From assembly GCF_006439055.1 (NCBI RefSeq), contig NZ_RCZC01000013.1, forward strand, positions 17,965-81,964: a stretch of DNA of 64,000 bases, in the 5' to 3' direction. The stretch is from Sphingomonas glacialis (GTDB lineage Bacteria > Pseudomonadota > Alphaproteobacteria > Sphingomonadales > Sphingomonadaceae). Below the pieces are notes generated by a model, which saw only the letters and a program-made list of their open reading frames with translations, had not been told where the DNA came from and did not search any database. The translations under genes and the position numbers were made by a program. Positions 16,302-24,970 of the stretch are shown here, in pieces; the stretch's first letter is position 1; each line of letters begins with the position of its first letter.

Positions 16302-17048
16302 TTAAGAACGGGCGGGAAGCGCCCGTCCGAATAGCTGAAGCATCGCGGACCAGCCCCGCTCTGCTTGATCATGATCATAGACGGGGAAATCAGGCTTCAT
16401 CCAGCCGTGCGCTGCTGGGTAGGTTTCAGCGTGGTAGCGCACGCCCGCATCGGCGAGCGCCGCCTCGAACCGCTCCGCCATCGAGGGCGGATAGCTTCCA
16501 TCGTTCTCGGCCGCCGCTACGTAGAGTTCGGCCTCCATCCGGGGGGCAAGCAGGTGCGGACTGGTTGGCTCGTCGGTCGCGAGGCGGCCTCCGTGAAAGC
16601 TCGCCACCGCTGCAAAGCGGTCGGGCCACGTGCCCGCCGCGGCGATCGCCATACCGCTACCCATGCAGAAGCCGACCGCACCCACTTTGGTGCCGGCCAC
16701 ATCGTCGCGTGTGTTCAGGTAGGCGAGAAGCGGACCTGTATCGGCCGCTGCCTTGTGATTGTCTGTAGTGGTCATCAAAGGACCAAGCACCAGCCGGAAG
16801 TCGCCGGCGAAAACCTCTTTCGGAACAAACGGCCCGTAAGGACCGTAGCGGTAGAATAGATCCGGCAGCAGGACGAGGTAGCCCGCGTTGGAGAGCCGCT
16901 GGCTCATGTCGCTGATCGCGGGGCGAATGCCACCCGCGTCCATATAGACGATGACTGCCGGCCACGGGCCCTCACCCTCAGCCGGCGTAAACAGCTGGCA
17001 GGGGCAAGCGCCGTCGTTGGTGCCGATCGTCACTCGTTCATGCGCCAT
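16302..17048 (-). CDS. Dienelactone hydrolase family protein
   Basis: 248 residues from the ATG that follows GGAAAGAGA; a longer open frame upstream is rejected because it is unrelated to the family. The alpha/beta-hydrolase triad of dienelactone hydrolases is present: Cys128 in GFCMGSG, Asp183 in AENDGSYP and His214 in PAAHGWM. The oxyanion region (VYMDAGGIRPAI) and LPDLFYR match the family. Probable role is hydrolysis of a lactone or ester in the cytoplasm; the substrate is unknown. No aromatic-degradation genes are adjacent. Confidence 0.85.
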   Translation of the reverse strand: MAHERVTIGTNDGACPCQLFTPAEGEGPWPAVIVYMDAGGIRPAISDMSQRLSNAGYLVLLPDLFYRYGPYGPFVPKEVFAGDFRLVLGPLMTTTDNHKAAADTGPLLAYLNTRDDVAGTKVGAVGFCMGSGMAIAAAGTWPDRFAAVASFHGGRLATDEPTSPHLLAPRMEAELYVAAAENDGSYPPSMAERFEAALADAGVRYHAETYPAAHGWMKPDFPVYDHDQAERGWSAMLQLFGRALPARS

Positions 17049-17493
17049 GTCGTCTCTTTCCGTTTCGTTGTTAGCGAGAGTATCAGGCACTGCCACCTCC
17101 GGCCTCGAGGCCCCGCAACGCTCGCTATCGTGCTGAACCATAAACCGCCATCCCAGCCGCCGTCGCCACTCCCGAACTTCAGACGCCCATTCACGCACGG
17201 TAGGCATGTCCCGAGCATGAGATGCGGGCGACTGTCCCGCTACCATTGGCAGCAGCGCACCCGTAGCTAGCAGAAGCGCGCCGACCGAATCGCTTGCACG
17301 TGCGCGCGCATTCACTCCATCTATCAGCGCATGCAGGCGATCGGACGTGCCATGCGCCTGTTCCTGCTACCTATACCCTTAACGCCCGCCGTCAGCTTCT
17401 CAGATGCAAGTCCTTGGTAGCGACAAATGGTCAAAACCAAGCAGTTGCTACGTCCCCCCGCCCCATGCTTTAATCGTGAAGGGGCAAAATTCC

Positions 17494-17874
17494 ATGCATG
17501 ATCGGACGAAATGGATCGGGCGAGTGATCAGCGCTTTGACAGCGTTGATTATGATCGCCGACGGCATCAACGGCCTATTTTGGCCGCATCTGATCGCGCC
17601 CGAGATGGCGGGCGACGGTTGGCCCCCTGAGACGCTTATGCCGGTGGCGGTGCTAGCGCTGACCGGCGGCGTTCTCTACGCAATCCCGCGAACCGCGTTC
17701 ATCGGCGCAATCGTAATCACCGGTTTCATAGGTGGGGCGCTGGCGGCACATCTGCGTGTGACGTTGAACGTTATTTGGCCCGAGATTGTAAACGTACTAA
17801 TCGGGGGTGCTGCTTGGGCCGGGCTCTACCTGCGGGATCCGAGATTGCGCGCTCTGATGTTTGCTCCCCGTTGA
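17494..17874 (+). CDS. DoxX-like small membrane protein
   Basis: 126 residues with about four membrane spans (ISALTALIMIADGINGLF; LMPVAVLALTGGVLYAI; AFIGAIVITGFIGGALAAHL; IVNVLIGGAAWAGLYL). The pattern, including R/H after the third span, matches the DoxX-like family of unknown function. The ATG follows AAGGGG; the longer upstream frame lacks a ribosome site. Confidence 0.78.
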   Translation: MHDRTKWIGRVISALTALIMIADGINGLFWPHLIAPEMAGDGWPPETLMPVAVLALTGGVLYAIPRTAFIGAIVITGFIGGALAAHLRVTLNVIWPEIVNVLIGGAAWAGLYLRDPRLRALMFAPR

Positions 17875-17942
17875 CGACGTATTCGACCCATTAGCGGAAG
17901 GTCGGAGCTGACTCTGAACCCTACATTCAGCCGACCTTGCAC

Positions 17943-17975
17943 ACTTCCCGAAGCCGGCCGGCCGTTCATTTCGTC
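17943..17975 (+). repeat. Dispersed intergenic repeat (copy 3, short form)
   Basis: CTTCCCGAAGCCGGCCGGCC then GTTCATTTCGTC resembles the right half of the repeat family. It lies in the convergent gap between the DoxX-like gene and the SnoaL-like pseudogene. Confidence 0.35.
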
Positions 17976-18028
17976 GGATAGGCCCGTTCTGACAGGATGG
18001 ATCTAAGTTGCGGCACGCACTCGAACCG

Positions 18029-18449
18029 TCATCCTGTTGTTAGCGACTCCTTGATCAACTGACGGGCTGCGATCTTCCAGGTTCCCGCCTGGCGCACCGC
18101 CACCAAGATCATCGCACGCTCCAATCCCCGCACCGGCTTGCCGTTGTCTAGAAGTCCATGTGGAAAAAACCGTCGCCACATCAGGCTTGAGAAAGTGAAC
18201 CTCCGACACGTCTTTCTTGTCGATGGTCGTCTTGACCGCCCAGCCGGTTCCGGCGTGGACTTTTCGGAACTCCACTACGATCGCCTCCCGGCCTTCGATT
18301 CGTTCTTCCGCGATCAGCACCCAGGCGGCGTCCGGCGTATAGAGCGCGTCGAAGGCATTCAGGTCGTGGGCGTTCCAGGCCGAGATGATCCGGTCGGCCA
18401 ATAAGTCAGGCGTTGGTCCCGCCGCGGCGGCGCTCGACAAGACCATCAA
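18029..18449 (-). pseudogene. SnoaL-like / SgcJ-EcaC family secreted protein, two one-base deletions
   Basis: The N-terminal part reads normally (signal-like WLVAFSLMVLSSAAAAG, then LLADRIISAWNAHDLNAFDALY and EERIEGREAIVVEFRKVHAG). After KPDVATVF the frame fails. Adding one T to the six-T run near 18168 restores FHMDF, and adding one base near 18150 restores LDNGKPVRGLERAMILVAV, then GTWKIAARQLIKESLTTG and a stop at 18029, which is the proper family C-terminus. The start is unclear: the signal-peptide coding stretch begins upstream of the first ATG without a standard start codon. Confidence 0.75.
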
Positions 18450-18509
18450 GCTAAAAGCGACGAGCCATGTAATGCTGCGGTCCCTTCCGTCTGAGTTGAG
18501 ACAGTGTCC

Positions 18510-18974
18510 TCACGCCTTCGCATCGTTGATTTCGATGACGTAGCCGTCCGGATCGCGGACAAAGATCTGGCGAACATTATCTGGTCGGCGCTGCGCGGAA
18601 CGATGGCCATCCATGTCGGCCCACGGGATGTGCCGTGCATCAAGACGGGCGATCATCGCGTCCAGATCGGCGCAGGCCAATGCAAAATGATCCCATCTGT
18701 TATGCGGCGCACCAACGGTGACGTTGGCGACAATGTGCAACATCCTGCCGCCGCCAAGGGCAAACCACCGTGCAGCACCTATCGGAAACGGCGTCGACGC
18801 TTCCTTTAGACCAAGCACATCCCCGTAAAATCTGGCGCTGCGAACAAGGTCGGCTGCCTGTATACCGACATGGTCGAGCGCCAGCGCCGGTGCCGGGTCG
18901 ATGCGTTGCGCGCGCGCAGGCGCGCCGGAGGCGATCAGGTGAAGACCTAGACCGATGACAAGCGCCGTCCGCAT
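18510..18974 (-). CDS. Secreted VOC-family protein
   Basis: 154 residues with a signal peptide (about 1-25, ending APARAQ), an unusual location for this fold. One VOC module is visible: LDHVGIQAADLVRSARFYGDVLG, HFALACADLDAMIARL, and IFVRDPDGYVIEIND with the metal-ligand Glu. The ATG follows GGAGAAACGGCG, and the long frame upstream is Arg-rich shadow sequence. It probably follows the membrane-protein gene in one transcript (32-base gap) and may act on a periplasmic small molecule. Confidence 0.82.
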   Translation of the reverse strand: MRTALVIGLGLHLIASGAPARAQRIDPAPALALDHVGIQAADLVRSARFYGDVLGLKEASTPFPIGAARWFALGGGRMLHIVANVTVGAPHNRWDHFALACADLDAMIARLDARHIPWADMDGHRSAQRRPDNVRQIFVRDPDGYVIEINDAKA

Positions 18975-19006
18975 CGCCGTTTCTCCTATCTCGGGATTGG
19001 TCTCTC

Positions 19007-19735
19007 TCACTGCGCTCGGACAACCGCGAGCAAGCCGCCGCCGATCGGGGAAAAGGCGAGCGGGGCGATTGCCAACTGACTGACCGCGATAGTGCCGACC
19101 ACCCAATAATAGGCGGGGTGAACGCGTCGCCGCACGATCAGATCGACGACGGGACCAGCGAGCGCGAATAGCATGCCCACACCGAACAACACCACTGGCG
19201 CGGCCGCGCCGAACGATGGCATCGGCAGCAAGCGCCCAAGCCCGGGACCTAGGATGGACACGGTCGCGCCGAGCATCAGCCGTTTGTGCCACTCACTGCG
19301 CTTGCGTAGCGCGATGCCCGCCGCGATCAGTCCGGCGAAGACGGCAATGCCGACCAAGTTCATCACTAGAAAAATTGCTGGTGGGAGGAACGACGGAATG
19401 TAACCGTAATGGACGGTAAACAGCGTTGCCGCCACGCCCATAATCAGCATCGCCGCGGCAAGGGCTACGCCCAGCCAACCGATCTTGCGGTGGAGCGTGA
19501 TCGATCCGCGCGCGATGAACGCGGGTTGCGCGACGAACAGCATCACCCACAGCGTAAAGACCGCACCATGGACGTGCAGCAGCAGCGGCAAAGCGGGTGT
19601 GCCGATAAAATCATTCGGCACCGTGTTACCGAAGCCGCTAATAAACACCGCCGCCATCGCCAGCGACATAACGAGATAGAAAGGGCGCCCGACCACCGCT
19701 GGTCGGGGGCGCGTAATGCCAAGGGTGGCGGTCAT
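19007..19735 (-). CDS. Multi-pass membrane protein (DUF2306-like)
   Basis: 242 residues with about seven hydrophobic spans. The central ITLHRKIGWLGVALAAAMLIMG (written here as two parts: ITLHRKIG and WLGVALAAAML) recalls the DUF2306-type membrane proteins, which keep a conserved His-Arg before a span. The ATG follows GGGGGAATGTT. No catalytic motif is evident; conserved His residues could bind heme or metal. The next gene is the exported VOC protein. Confidence 0.7.
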   Translation of the reverse strand: MTATLGITRPRPAVVGRPFYLVMSLAMAAVFISGFGNTVPNDFIGTPALPLLLHVHGAVFTLWVMLFVAQPAFIARGSITLHRKIGWLGVALAAAMLIMGVAATLFTVHYGYIPSFLPPAIFLVMNLVGIAVFAGLIAAGIALRKRSEWHKRLMLGATVSILGPGLGRLLPMPSFGAAAPVVLFGVGMLFALAGPVVDLIVRRRVHPAYYWVVGTIAVSQLAIAPLAFSPIGGGLLAVVRAQ

Positions 19736-20217
19736 AACATTCCCCCCGAAAGCCGATCTGAAAGCGCAAAATTGCGGAGGCACAATTCGTCAGTGTCCGG
19801 TGCGCCCTCGTCCTCCAACGTGTTTTCGAAGTAACAGAATTTCTGGCGTTTGTCAGCGGCTCTTGTCGCCGCGGGCCGTTCATTGCCAGCGACGTTTCGC
19901 GTCTGGCGTTCCACTGTTCAAACCTTGCCGTCAGGTCCGGCGCATCTACGATTGCGTGAAGCGTGGTTCGACTGCCAATCAGACGATACTGGGCTACAAA
20001 GAAAAGGCTAGACCTTCGAGCGTCGGCTTCAGATGCACTCAAGCTAGCGGATTATAGGACTTATAGCCGATTTTGAGCCATTCGCGGAGGCTCTGGCCGC
20101 CCCGCCCGTTCCCCAAAAGCCGCCGCTTATTCATCCAGACGGCCGCTTCGAGGATGATCATCGCATTCGCGGAACTAGGCGATAGATGGCGGCCTGGCCG
20201 CCTAGATACTCACTTCG
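19736..20217. other. No gene seen; contains one repeat copy
   Basis: No frame here has a ribosome site plus family resemblance. A short copy of the dispersed repeat lies near its right end. The stretch is bounded by the start of the DUF2306-like gene and the end of a small secreted protein gene. Confidence 0.45.
20106..20136 (+). repeat. Dispersed intergenic repeat (copy 4, short form)
   Basis: CGTTCCCCAAAAGCC followed by GCCGCTTATTCATCC resembles the right half of the repeat family (CTTCCCAACTCCGGCCATTCATTCATC in consensus). Confidence 0.35.
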
Positions 20218-20568
20218 CTAAATGGCAGATGCGCAGGCGAAACTGACAAACGCGTCGAGCAGCCCTGCCTGCGAGATTGCAGCCAACGTGTTTTGGGCCG
20301 GACAGGATGCCCCGGCGCCAGTGCAACCTTTGTCTCCACGATTGAGAGTGGCGACCCGATGTCGCTCACGTCGCGTCATAGACGGCATAAAATCTTCCTC
20401 GATGCCGTCGAGGTCGGCGGGGTGCAGGTGTCGCAAATTGCGTGCGGGACATAGCCCGTCTGCTTTATCGGCGAAATTCTGATAGGCCGGCGAGGTCATC
20501 AACTGAAAATCGAGTCGACTGGGTTGCGCAGCAAGCAAACCTGCAAGGACAGCAGCACGGATCAGCAT
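20218..20568 (-). CDS. Small secreted Cys-containing protein, unknown
   Basis: 116 residues from an ATG five bases after GGAGGT, a strong site. The N-terminus MLIRAAVLAGLLAAQPS is a likely signal peptide. Four cysteines in the mature part (GLCPARN, KGCTG, SCPAQ, FACASAI) could form two disulfides. No family recognised. It is monocistronic by appearance. Confidence 0.55.
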   Translation of the reverse strand: MLIRAAVLAGLLAAQPSRLDFQLMTSPAYQNFADKADGLCPARNLRHLHPADLDGIEEDFMPSMTRRERHRVATLNRGDKGCTGAGASCPAQNTLAAISQAGLLDAFVSFACASAI

Positions 20569-20891
20569 ATGGACCTCCGAGAGCGACAGCCGATATAGAC
20601 GCTACTCCGCTCGATCATTCACTGCAATTGGGCGGCACTTGTCAACTGATCAGCGGCAGAAGCCTACCTGGCCTCCCGTCCGGCTCGACCCAGACCCGGA
20701 CACTTTTTTTCAGCGTAAGCACTTCCCGAAACTGCACGCTCATTAATGATGGTTGTTCGTCCTTTCCGGCAACTCGGGCTGCCGCTTTACGTGGCAGAAA
20801 GTCAAATATCTCGGTCGTTCGCGGCCAGATCGAGTTTCTACGGCTGTACGCAATTTACCCAAGCCGAAACGAATGGCCTGTTCTCGCCAGA
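20569..20891. other. No gene seen; contains one repeat copy
   Basis: No supportable gene between the small secreted protein and the cytochrome b561 gene. A copy of the dispersed repeat lies inside. Overlapping short frames on the plus strand lack ribosome sites. Confidence 0.45.
20721..20748 (+). repeat. Dispersed intergenic repeat (copy 5, short form)
   Basis: ACTTCCCGAAACTGCACGC followed by TCATTAATG resembles the right-hand part of the repeat family. Confidence 0.35.
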
Positions 20892-21764
20892 TCAGCGCAG
20901 CATTCTGCGCACGGCTGATTTATCGCGGTGTACGAAATGCCGCTTCACCACCGCGCCGATATGCAGCAGCAGTGTTGCATAAAAGAATGCAGGCAGCGCC
21001 CACGCATGCACCCAGAGCGCCACACCCGATGACCCGGCGCAGTCAGGTCGGGAGATTGCAAAGCCATAAAAGTCGATCGTCGGCCCTTGGCTGATGAGAT
21101 ATCCGCTGATGGGGAACGCCAGCAGTATTCCGTATAGTCCGAGATGGACCGCGCGCGAGGCGCGCCGCTCCAATGCCGTCAGCACTGGCAGCGATGGCGG
21201 CGGCGGACTCGCGATCAGCCAGCCGATCCGTCCAATCACCAGCACCAGCACACTCAAGCCGAGCGACTGGTGTGCGCCGACGAACCCTGCGCGTACGGGC
21301 GAGCTTTCGGGCAAGATGGCCATGAATAGGCCAATCGGCATAAGACAGAACATTAAGACAGCAATCACCCAGTGGAAGGCGCGCGAAGCTTTGCCAAACT
21401 GGGTTGCGTCATTGTGCAGCGGCAAGGCCGTGACGAGCGGTCGTCGGGCCTGCGTCCAGGCCGACCAGGCCAGCAACAGAATCGCGACCGCGGCAATGCC
21501 CGCCTGTACGTTCAGAACCGCTGGCGTAATCCGGTGGGCTTCAGGCGCGCTCGACGGTATTGCACCGAACGTGCCATCCAGGTCGGCAAGGATGATCGAC
21601 AGTACCATCATCGCCAGCCCAAGCGCGGCGATAACCGTCCCGGCGATCCGCAACCACCGCGCCCGCGCGTTCAATGTGAAGGCGAGCACGATGGCAAGCG
21701 CCAGATATCCGATGGCCACCGATTTCCCCGCGTTGATTGATAAGTGAACCAGCGGTGGTAGCAT
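20892..21764 (-). CDS. Cytochrome b561 with extra N-terminal membrane module
   Basis: 290 residues. The C-terminal half (about 115-285) is a prokaryotic cytochrome b561: KASRAFHWVIAVLMFCLMPIG with the first heme His, VGAHQSLGLSVLVLVIGRIGW, HLGLYGILLAFPISGYL and HIGAVVKRHF. These four-helix diheme proteins move electrons across the inner membrane. The N-terminal 110 residues add about three further spans (VAIGYLALAIVLAFTL; VIAALGLAMMVLSIIL; IAAVAILLLAWSAW) that are not part of the standard domain. The first residues look like a membrane insertion start, but no strong ribosome site was identified. Confidence 0.82.
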   Translation of the reverse strand: MLPPLVHLSINAGKSVAIGYLALAIVLAFTLNARARWLRIAGTVIAALGLAMMVLSIILADLDGTFGAIPSSAPEAHRITPAVLNVQAGIAAVAILLLAWSAWTQARRPLVTALPLHNDATQFGKASRAFHWVIAVLMFCLMPIGLFMAILPESSPVRAGFVGAHQSLGLSVLVLVIGRIGWLIASPPPPSLPVLTALERRASRAVHLGLYGILLAFPISGYLISQGPTIDFYGFAISRPDCAGSSGVALWVHAWALPAFFYATLLLHIGAVVKRHFVHRDKSAVRRMLR

Positions 21765-21979
21765 CCTACAAAGTTCAGCGTGTCAATCAGGCCTTTCGGA
21801 CCAATCTGATACCCGTCCCATGTGCAATGACGAACAGACCCAGCACCGGACGCTCAGTGATGGCTAACGGATGCCGAAAGTAGACACTGGTTCATCCTGC
21901 CATGCGCTCTTGTTTCAGACCCTAGCATCGGTCACAACTACAGGATCGAGAGGCGCGTCGTGACCGGCATTCCCGTCTT

Positions 21980-22912
21980 GTGAGCCCGCAGCCCAATTCC
22001 CACTTGGCGACTATCGAGGACGCTCGCCGAAACCTCAGCGCAGGTCCGCCGATGGCGATGCTTACGGGGCGAACGTGGGCTGGCGTCGCGATTGACCAGT
22101 TATCGGCGTACACCGTCTCTGAAATGGCAGTGGGGCCGCGCGACCATCATCTGCTCGCGATCAACCTCGCCGATCATCCCTATGTCCGCGCCAAGAGATG
22201 CGGGCGTGTCTACGAGAGCGCCGGGCGCCTGGGCGAAGCTGCAATCATCCCAGCCGGCGAGGCATCGACCTGGGATGGGAACGTGCCGGCACACGTCACC
22301 GTCCGCATACCAGCATCGGCCATCATCGAAATGGCCTCGGACGTGCTTCCGATGGGAACTCCGCACCAAGCAATCGCCAACAACTTCCGCATACGTGACC
22401 CGTTCATCGCCAATATGGCCGCGATTTTCAGCCTGGAGATCAGTCGGGCACCGCACCCCGCGCAGGACGTGCTGGTCGAATCGCTTGTCACCGCACTGCT
22501 GCTGCATCTCCTGAGAGGCTATACCGGCGTGCCCTGGCGCGATGAGCAGCCTCTGAGGAACGTAGCTCCGGCGGCGCTGCATAGGGCGCTCGCCTATATC
22601 GAGGATCAACCCGGCGTGCGCGTCTCCCTCGGCGACCTTGCAGCCGTGGCCGGACTCAGCCGCTTCCATTTCAGCCGGCTGTTTCGACGGTACGTCGGGA
22701 TGCCTCCGGCGCTTTACGTCGAACGCTCGCGGATCGAACGCGCGAAGGCGATGATTTGCATTGGGCAATTGTCGCTGGCCGACATCGCCTACGCCGTTGG
22801 CTTTGCCGACCAGAGCCACTTCACGCGTCGCTTCCGGCATCACGAGGGCCGCACGCCGTCTGACTACCAACGCGATCACGCATGGCAACGACATCCCCGA
22901 CGGAAAATTTGA
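21980..22912 (+). CDS. AraC-family transcriptional regulator
   Basis: 310 residues from a GTG. The C-terminal 100 residues hold both helix-turn-helix units of AraC proteins (VSLGDLAAVAGLSRFHFSRLF and LADIAYAVGFADQSHFTRRF, ending EGRTPSDYQ). The N-terminal 190 residues are a ligand/dimer domain without a recognised cupin motif. An alpha/beta-hydrolase gene follows 104 bases downstream on the same strand and is the likeliest target, though the sequence shows no operator I can define. Confidence 0.87.
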   Translation: MSPQPNSHLATIEDARRNLSAGPPMAMLTGRTWAGVAIDQLSAYTVSEMAVGPRDHHLLAINLADHPYVRAKRCGRVYESAGRLGEAAIIPAGEASTWDGNVPAHVTVRIPASAIIEMASDVLPMGTPHQAIANNFRIRDPFIANMAAIFSLEISRAPHPAQDVLVESLVTALLLHLLRGYTGVPWRDEQPLRNVAPAALHRALAYIEDQPGVRVSLGDLAAVAGLSRFHFSRLFRRYVGMPPALYVERSRIERAKAMICIGQLSLADIAYAVGFADQSHFTRRFRHHEGRTPSDYQRDHAWQRHPRRKI

Positions 22913-23016
22913 GCCGCGGGAGCAAGGATCGTCCACCGGAAGCAACGACCTCCAAGCCGCGCGCCCATCACAAGTCTACCGACTCTTCCAACACCCACCG
23001 GTTGAAGGAGTCCGAC

Positions 23017-23844
23017 ATGCCCATCGTAACGACTGCTGACGGCACCGAGATTTTCTACAAGGATTGGGGCCCGAAGGACGGGGCCACGCTCTTTTTCCAC
23101 CATGGCTGGCCGCTTAGCGCCGACGATTGGGACAGCCAGATGATGTTTTTCCTCGCGCACGGGTTCCGTGTCGTCGCGCACGATCGCCGCGGGCACGGTC
23201 GCTCGACCCAGACCGCGGACGGTCACGACATGGATACCTATGCCGCCGACGCGCTCGCTGTGGTGGAGAAGCTCGAGCTCAGCGACACCGTGCATATCGG
23301 CCATTCGACCGGCGGCGGCGAGGTCGCCCGGTTCGTCGCGAAGTACGGGAAGGGCCGCGTCTCCAAAGCAGTGCTGATCAGCGCGATCCCACCGACCTTT
23401 ATGCAATCCGAGCGCAACCCCGATGGCGTACCGAAGGCAGCAGTAGACTCGATCCGCAACGGCACCGCCTTTCACCGCTCGCAATTCTATCAGGACATCA
23501 CGATGCCCTTTTACGGTTTCAACCGCGAGGGCGCCGTGGTGTCGCAAGGCATCCGCGACAATTGGTGGCGGCAGGGCATGATGGGCGCTGCGATTGCACA
23601 TTGGGAATGCGTGCGCGTGCTGTCAGAAACCGAATTCTATGACGACCTGGCGGAAATCGACTGCCCAGTGCTGGTGATGCACGGCGAGGACGACCAAATC
23701 TGCCCGTTCCCAACCACCGGCGCGCGTTCGGTCAAGCTGGTGAAGAATGGCACACTTATTTCTTATCCGGGCCTGCCGCACGGCATGCCGACCACCCATG
23801 CCGACGTCATCAACCGCGACCTGCTGAGCTTTGTCCGCAGCTGA
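23017..23844 (+). CDS. Alpha/beta hydrolase, non-heme chloroperoxidase-like
   Basis: 275 residues from an ATG preceded by GAAGGAG; the longer upstream frame overlaps the AraC gene and is rejected. The nucleophile Ser97 is in GHSTGGGE, with the oxyanion HHGWPLSADDW, the acid Asp in VMHGEDDQICPF and the His in GLPHGM. Whole-length similarity is to the cofactor-free haloperoxidase/esterase group (DRRGHGRS, FYGFNREGA). In vivo these proteins are usually esterases or perhydrolases; halogenation is a side activity. No signal peptide, so cytoplasmic. Confidence 0.87.
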   Translation: MPIVTTADGTEIFYKDWGPKDGATLFFHHGWPLSADDWDSQMMFFLAHGFRVVAHDRRGHGRSTQTADGHDMDTYAADALAVVEKLELSDTVHIGHSTGGGEVARFVAKYGKGRVSKAVLISAIPPTFMQSERNPDGVPKAAVDSIRNGTAFHRSQFYQDITMPFYGFNREGAVVSQGIRDNWWRQGMMGAAIAHWECVRVLSETEFYDDLAEIDCPVLVMHGEDDQICPFPTTGARSVKLVKNGTLISYPGLPHGMPTTHADVINRDLLSFVRS

Positions 23845-24059
23845 CCTAAACGGGGGGCGAGCGACGCGCCTCCCACATTCCATCGGACCGTCGCGGCATT
23901 TTGACCCAATGATCGCCATTCGGCCCGCCCGGCGCGCTACTCGAAAGCGGTCGCTCGTTAAACACCATCTGCTCAGACGGAGGATGCCGCAGGCATTGCC
24001 CTGCCCGACCGCGCGCCGGCTTTTCCGAAAACGATGGTGAACGAGAATGAGTAGAGGTG

Positions 24060-24089
24060 CACTGCCTCTGTTTTACGACAGAGGCAGTG
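24060..24089. terminator. Bidirectional stem-loop between convergent genes
   Basis: A perfect 11-base inverted repeat CACTGCCTCTG / CAGAGGCAGTG with loop TTTTACGA lies between the convergent hydrolase and MAPEG genes, with TTT directly after it and a T-poor left side. It probably ends both transcripts. Confidence 0.72.
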
Positions 24090-24103
24090 TTTGCCCTGGG
24101 ATC

Positions 24104-24493
24104 TTAAAAAACGTGAAAGAGCAATGCCGCCCCAAGCAGCAGCAAGCTGATATATGTGCCGAGTGCACCAAGGGGCCGTAAAGGATGCCGTTGCTCAACG
24201 CTGGTAACACTTAGCATACCGATCGCGTGAACGACACGACTTGCCAAAGCGAGGATAGCGACCGTCGTGACAAACGCATGTGATGCCGTCGGCACGGCAT
24301 TCATGTAAAGCAATAGTGCTACGAAGACCGGGATGTATTCCGACGCATTGCCCTGGGCTCTAACGGCGTTGGGAATGGCCAACTCAGAAGGAGGATTATC
24401 CGTCCGACTTTTCCGCCGGAGGCGTGAGACATTGACGCTCAAGCCGAGAAGTAAAAAGATCATAGCAGCGACGCACAAGGGAACGACGTTCAT
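24104..24493 (-). CDS. MAPEG-family membrane protein
   Basis: 129 residues with four membrane spans. The family signature lies after span 1: NAVRAQGNASEYIPVFVALL, where RAQGN-E is the conserved glutathione-associated region. Further matches are LASRVVHAIGML and the C-terminal GTYISLLLLGAALL. MAPEG proteins act in glutathione-dependent detoxification or eicosanoid metabolism in eukaryotes; bacterial members are mostly uncharacterised. The gene is six bases downstream of the UrcA-family gene, so the two are co-transcribed. Confidence 0.87.
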   Translation of the reverse strand: MNVVPLCVAAMIFLLLGLSVNVSRLRRKSRTDNPPSELAIPNAVRAQGNASEYIPVFVALLLYMNAVPTASHAFVTTVAILALASRVVHAIGMLSVTSVEQRHPLRPLGALGTYISLLLLGAALLFHVF

Positions 24494-24499
24494 CGTAGA

Positions 24500-24889
24500 T
24501 CATTCCTTATCGTCACCGCTGCATGCCTGAAGATGCCATGGTGCAGACGAAAAGTTGTGAGCATTCGCCGTCTGAACGGTTGGTCTCTCCTTGTGCTGTG
24601 CGATCGCGATCGCACGCGACAGGTCAACCCTTGTCCGGGCGGTCAGGTCGTGCCTGCACTTGGTGATACTCAGCGCGCCCTCGAGGTCAATCGCGGATGC
24701 CGAACCGCAGACGTCAACGATGGCCATGCTCACGCGGTGCTTGAAGATTCGGACATCCTCAAGGTTCGAGAGGTTGAGGTCGGTAGTACGAATGATTTGC
24801 GTCTGTGTGACCTCGTTGCTCGTTTGGGCGAACGCGGACACGGTGATCATCGCCAGGATGATCGCGCCGGAGGTGGCAATCAGCTTCAT
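24500..24889 (-). CDS. UrcA-family secreted protein
   Basis: 129 residues with a signal peptide (about 1-21, ending AFAQ). The mature N-terminal part IIRTTDLNLSNLEDVRIFKHRV followed by VDVCGSASAIDLEG and KCRHDL shows the two cysteines and spacing of UrcA proteins, common in sphingomonads and caulobacters and without known function. The last 30 residues extend beyond the usual domain. It sits upstream of the MAPEG gene in the same operon. Confidence 0.82.
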   Translation of the reverse strand: MKLIATSGAIILAMITVSAFAQTSNEVTQTQIIRTTDLNLSNLEDVRIFKHRVSMAIVDVCGSASAIDLEGALSITKCRHDLTARTRVDLSRAIAIAQHKERPTVQTANAHNFSSAPWHLQACSGDDKE

Positions 24890-24970
24890 GGACGCTTCCG
24901 ATCTGTCTCAGTTTGGAGTTCGGCTACGAGAAGGCCACAGGCGCGCCTCGAACCGCCCGTGGCGCGGCTA

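Noticed and set aside
15665..16378. Long start for the VOC protein (237 codons)
   Set aside because: The first 98 residues have no similarity, and an ATG with CCGGAG gives the complete VOC fold.
19638..20042. Minus-strand frame with a possible small protein (134 codons)
   Set aside because: It overlaps the secure N-terminus of the DUF2306-like gene and lacks any ribosome site.
23850..23880. GC-rich possible hairpin after the alpha/beta hydrolase
   Set aside because: The stem is imperfect, and a much better terminator stem lies further downstream.
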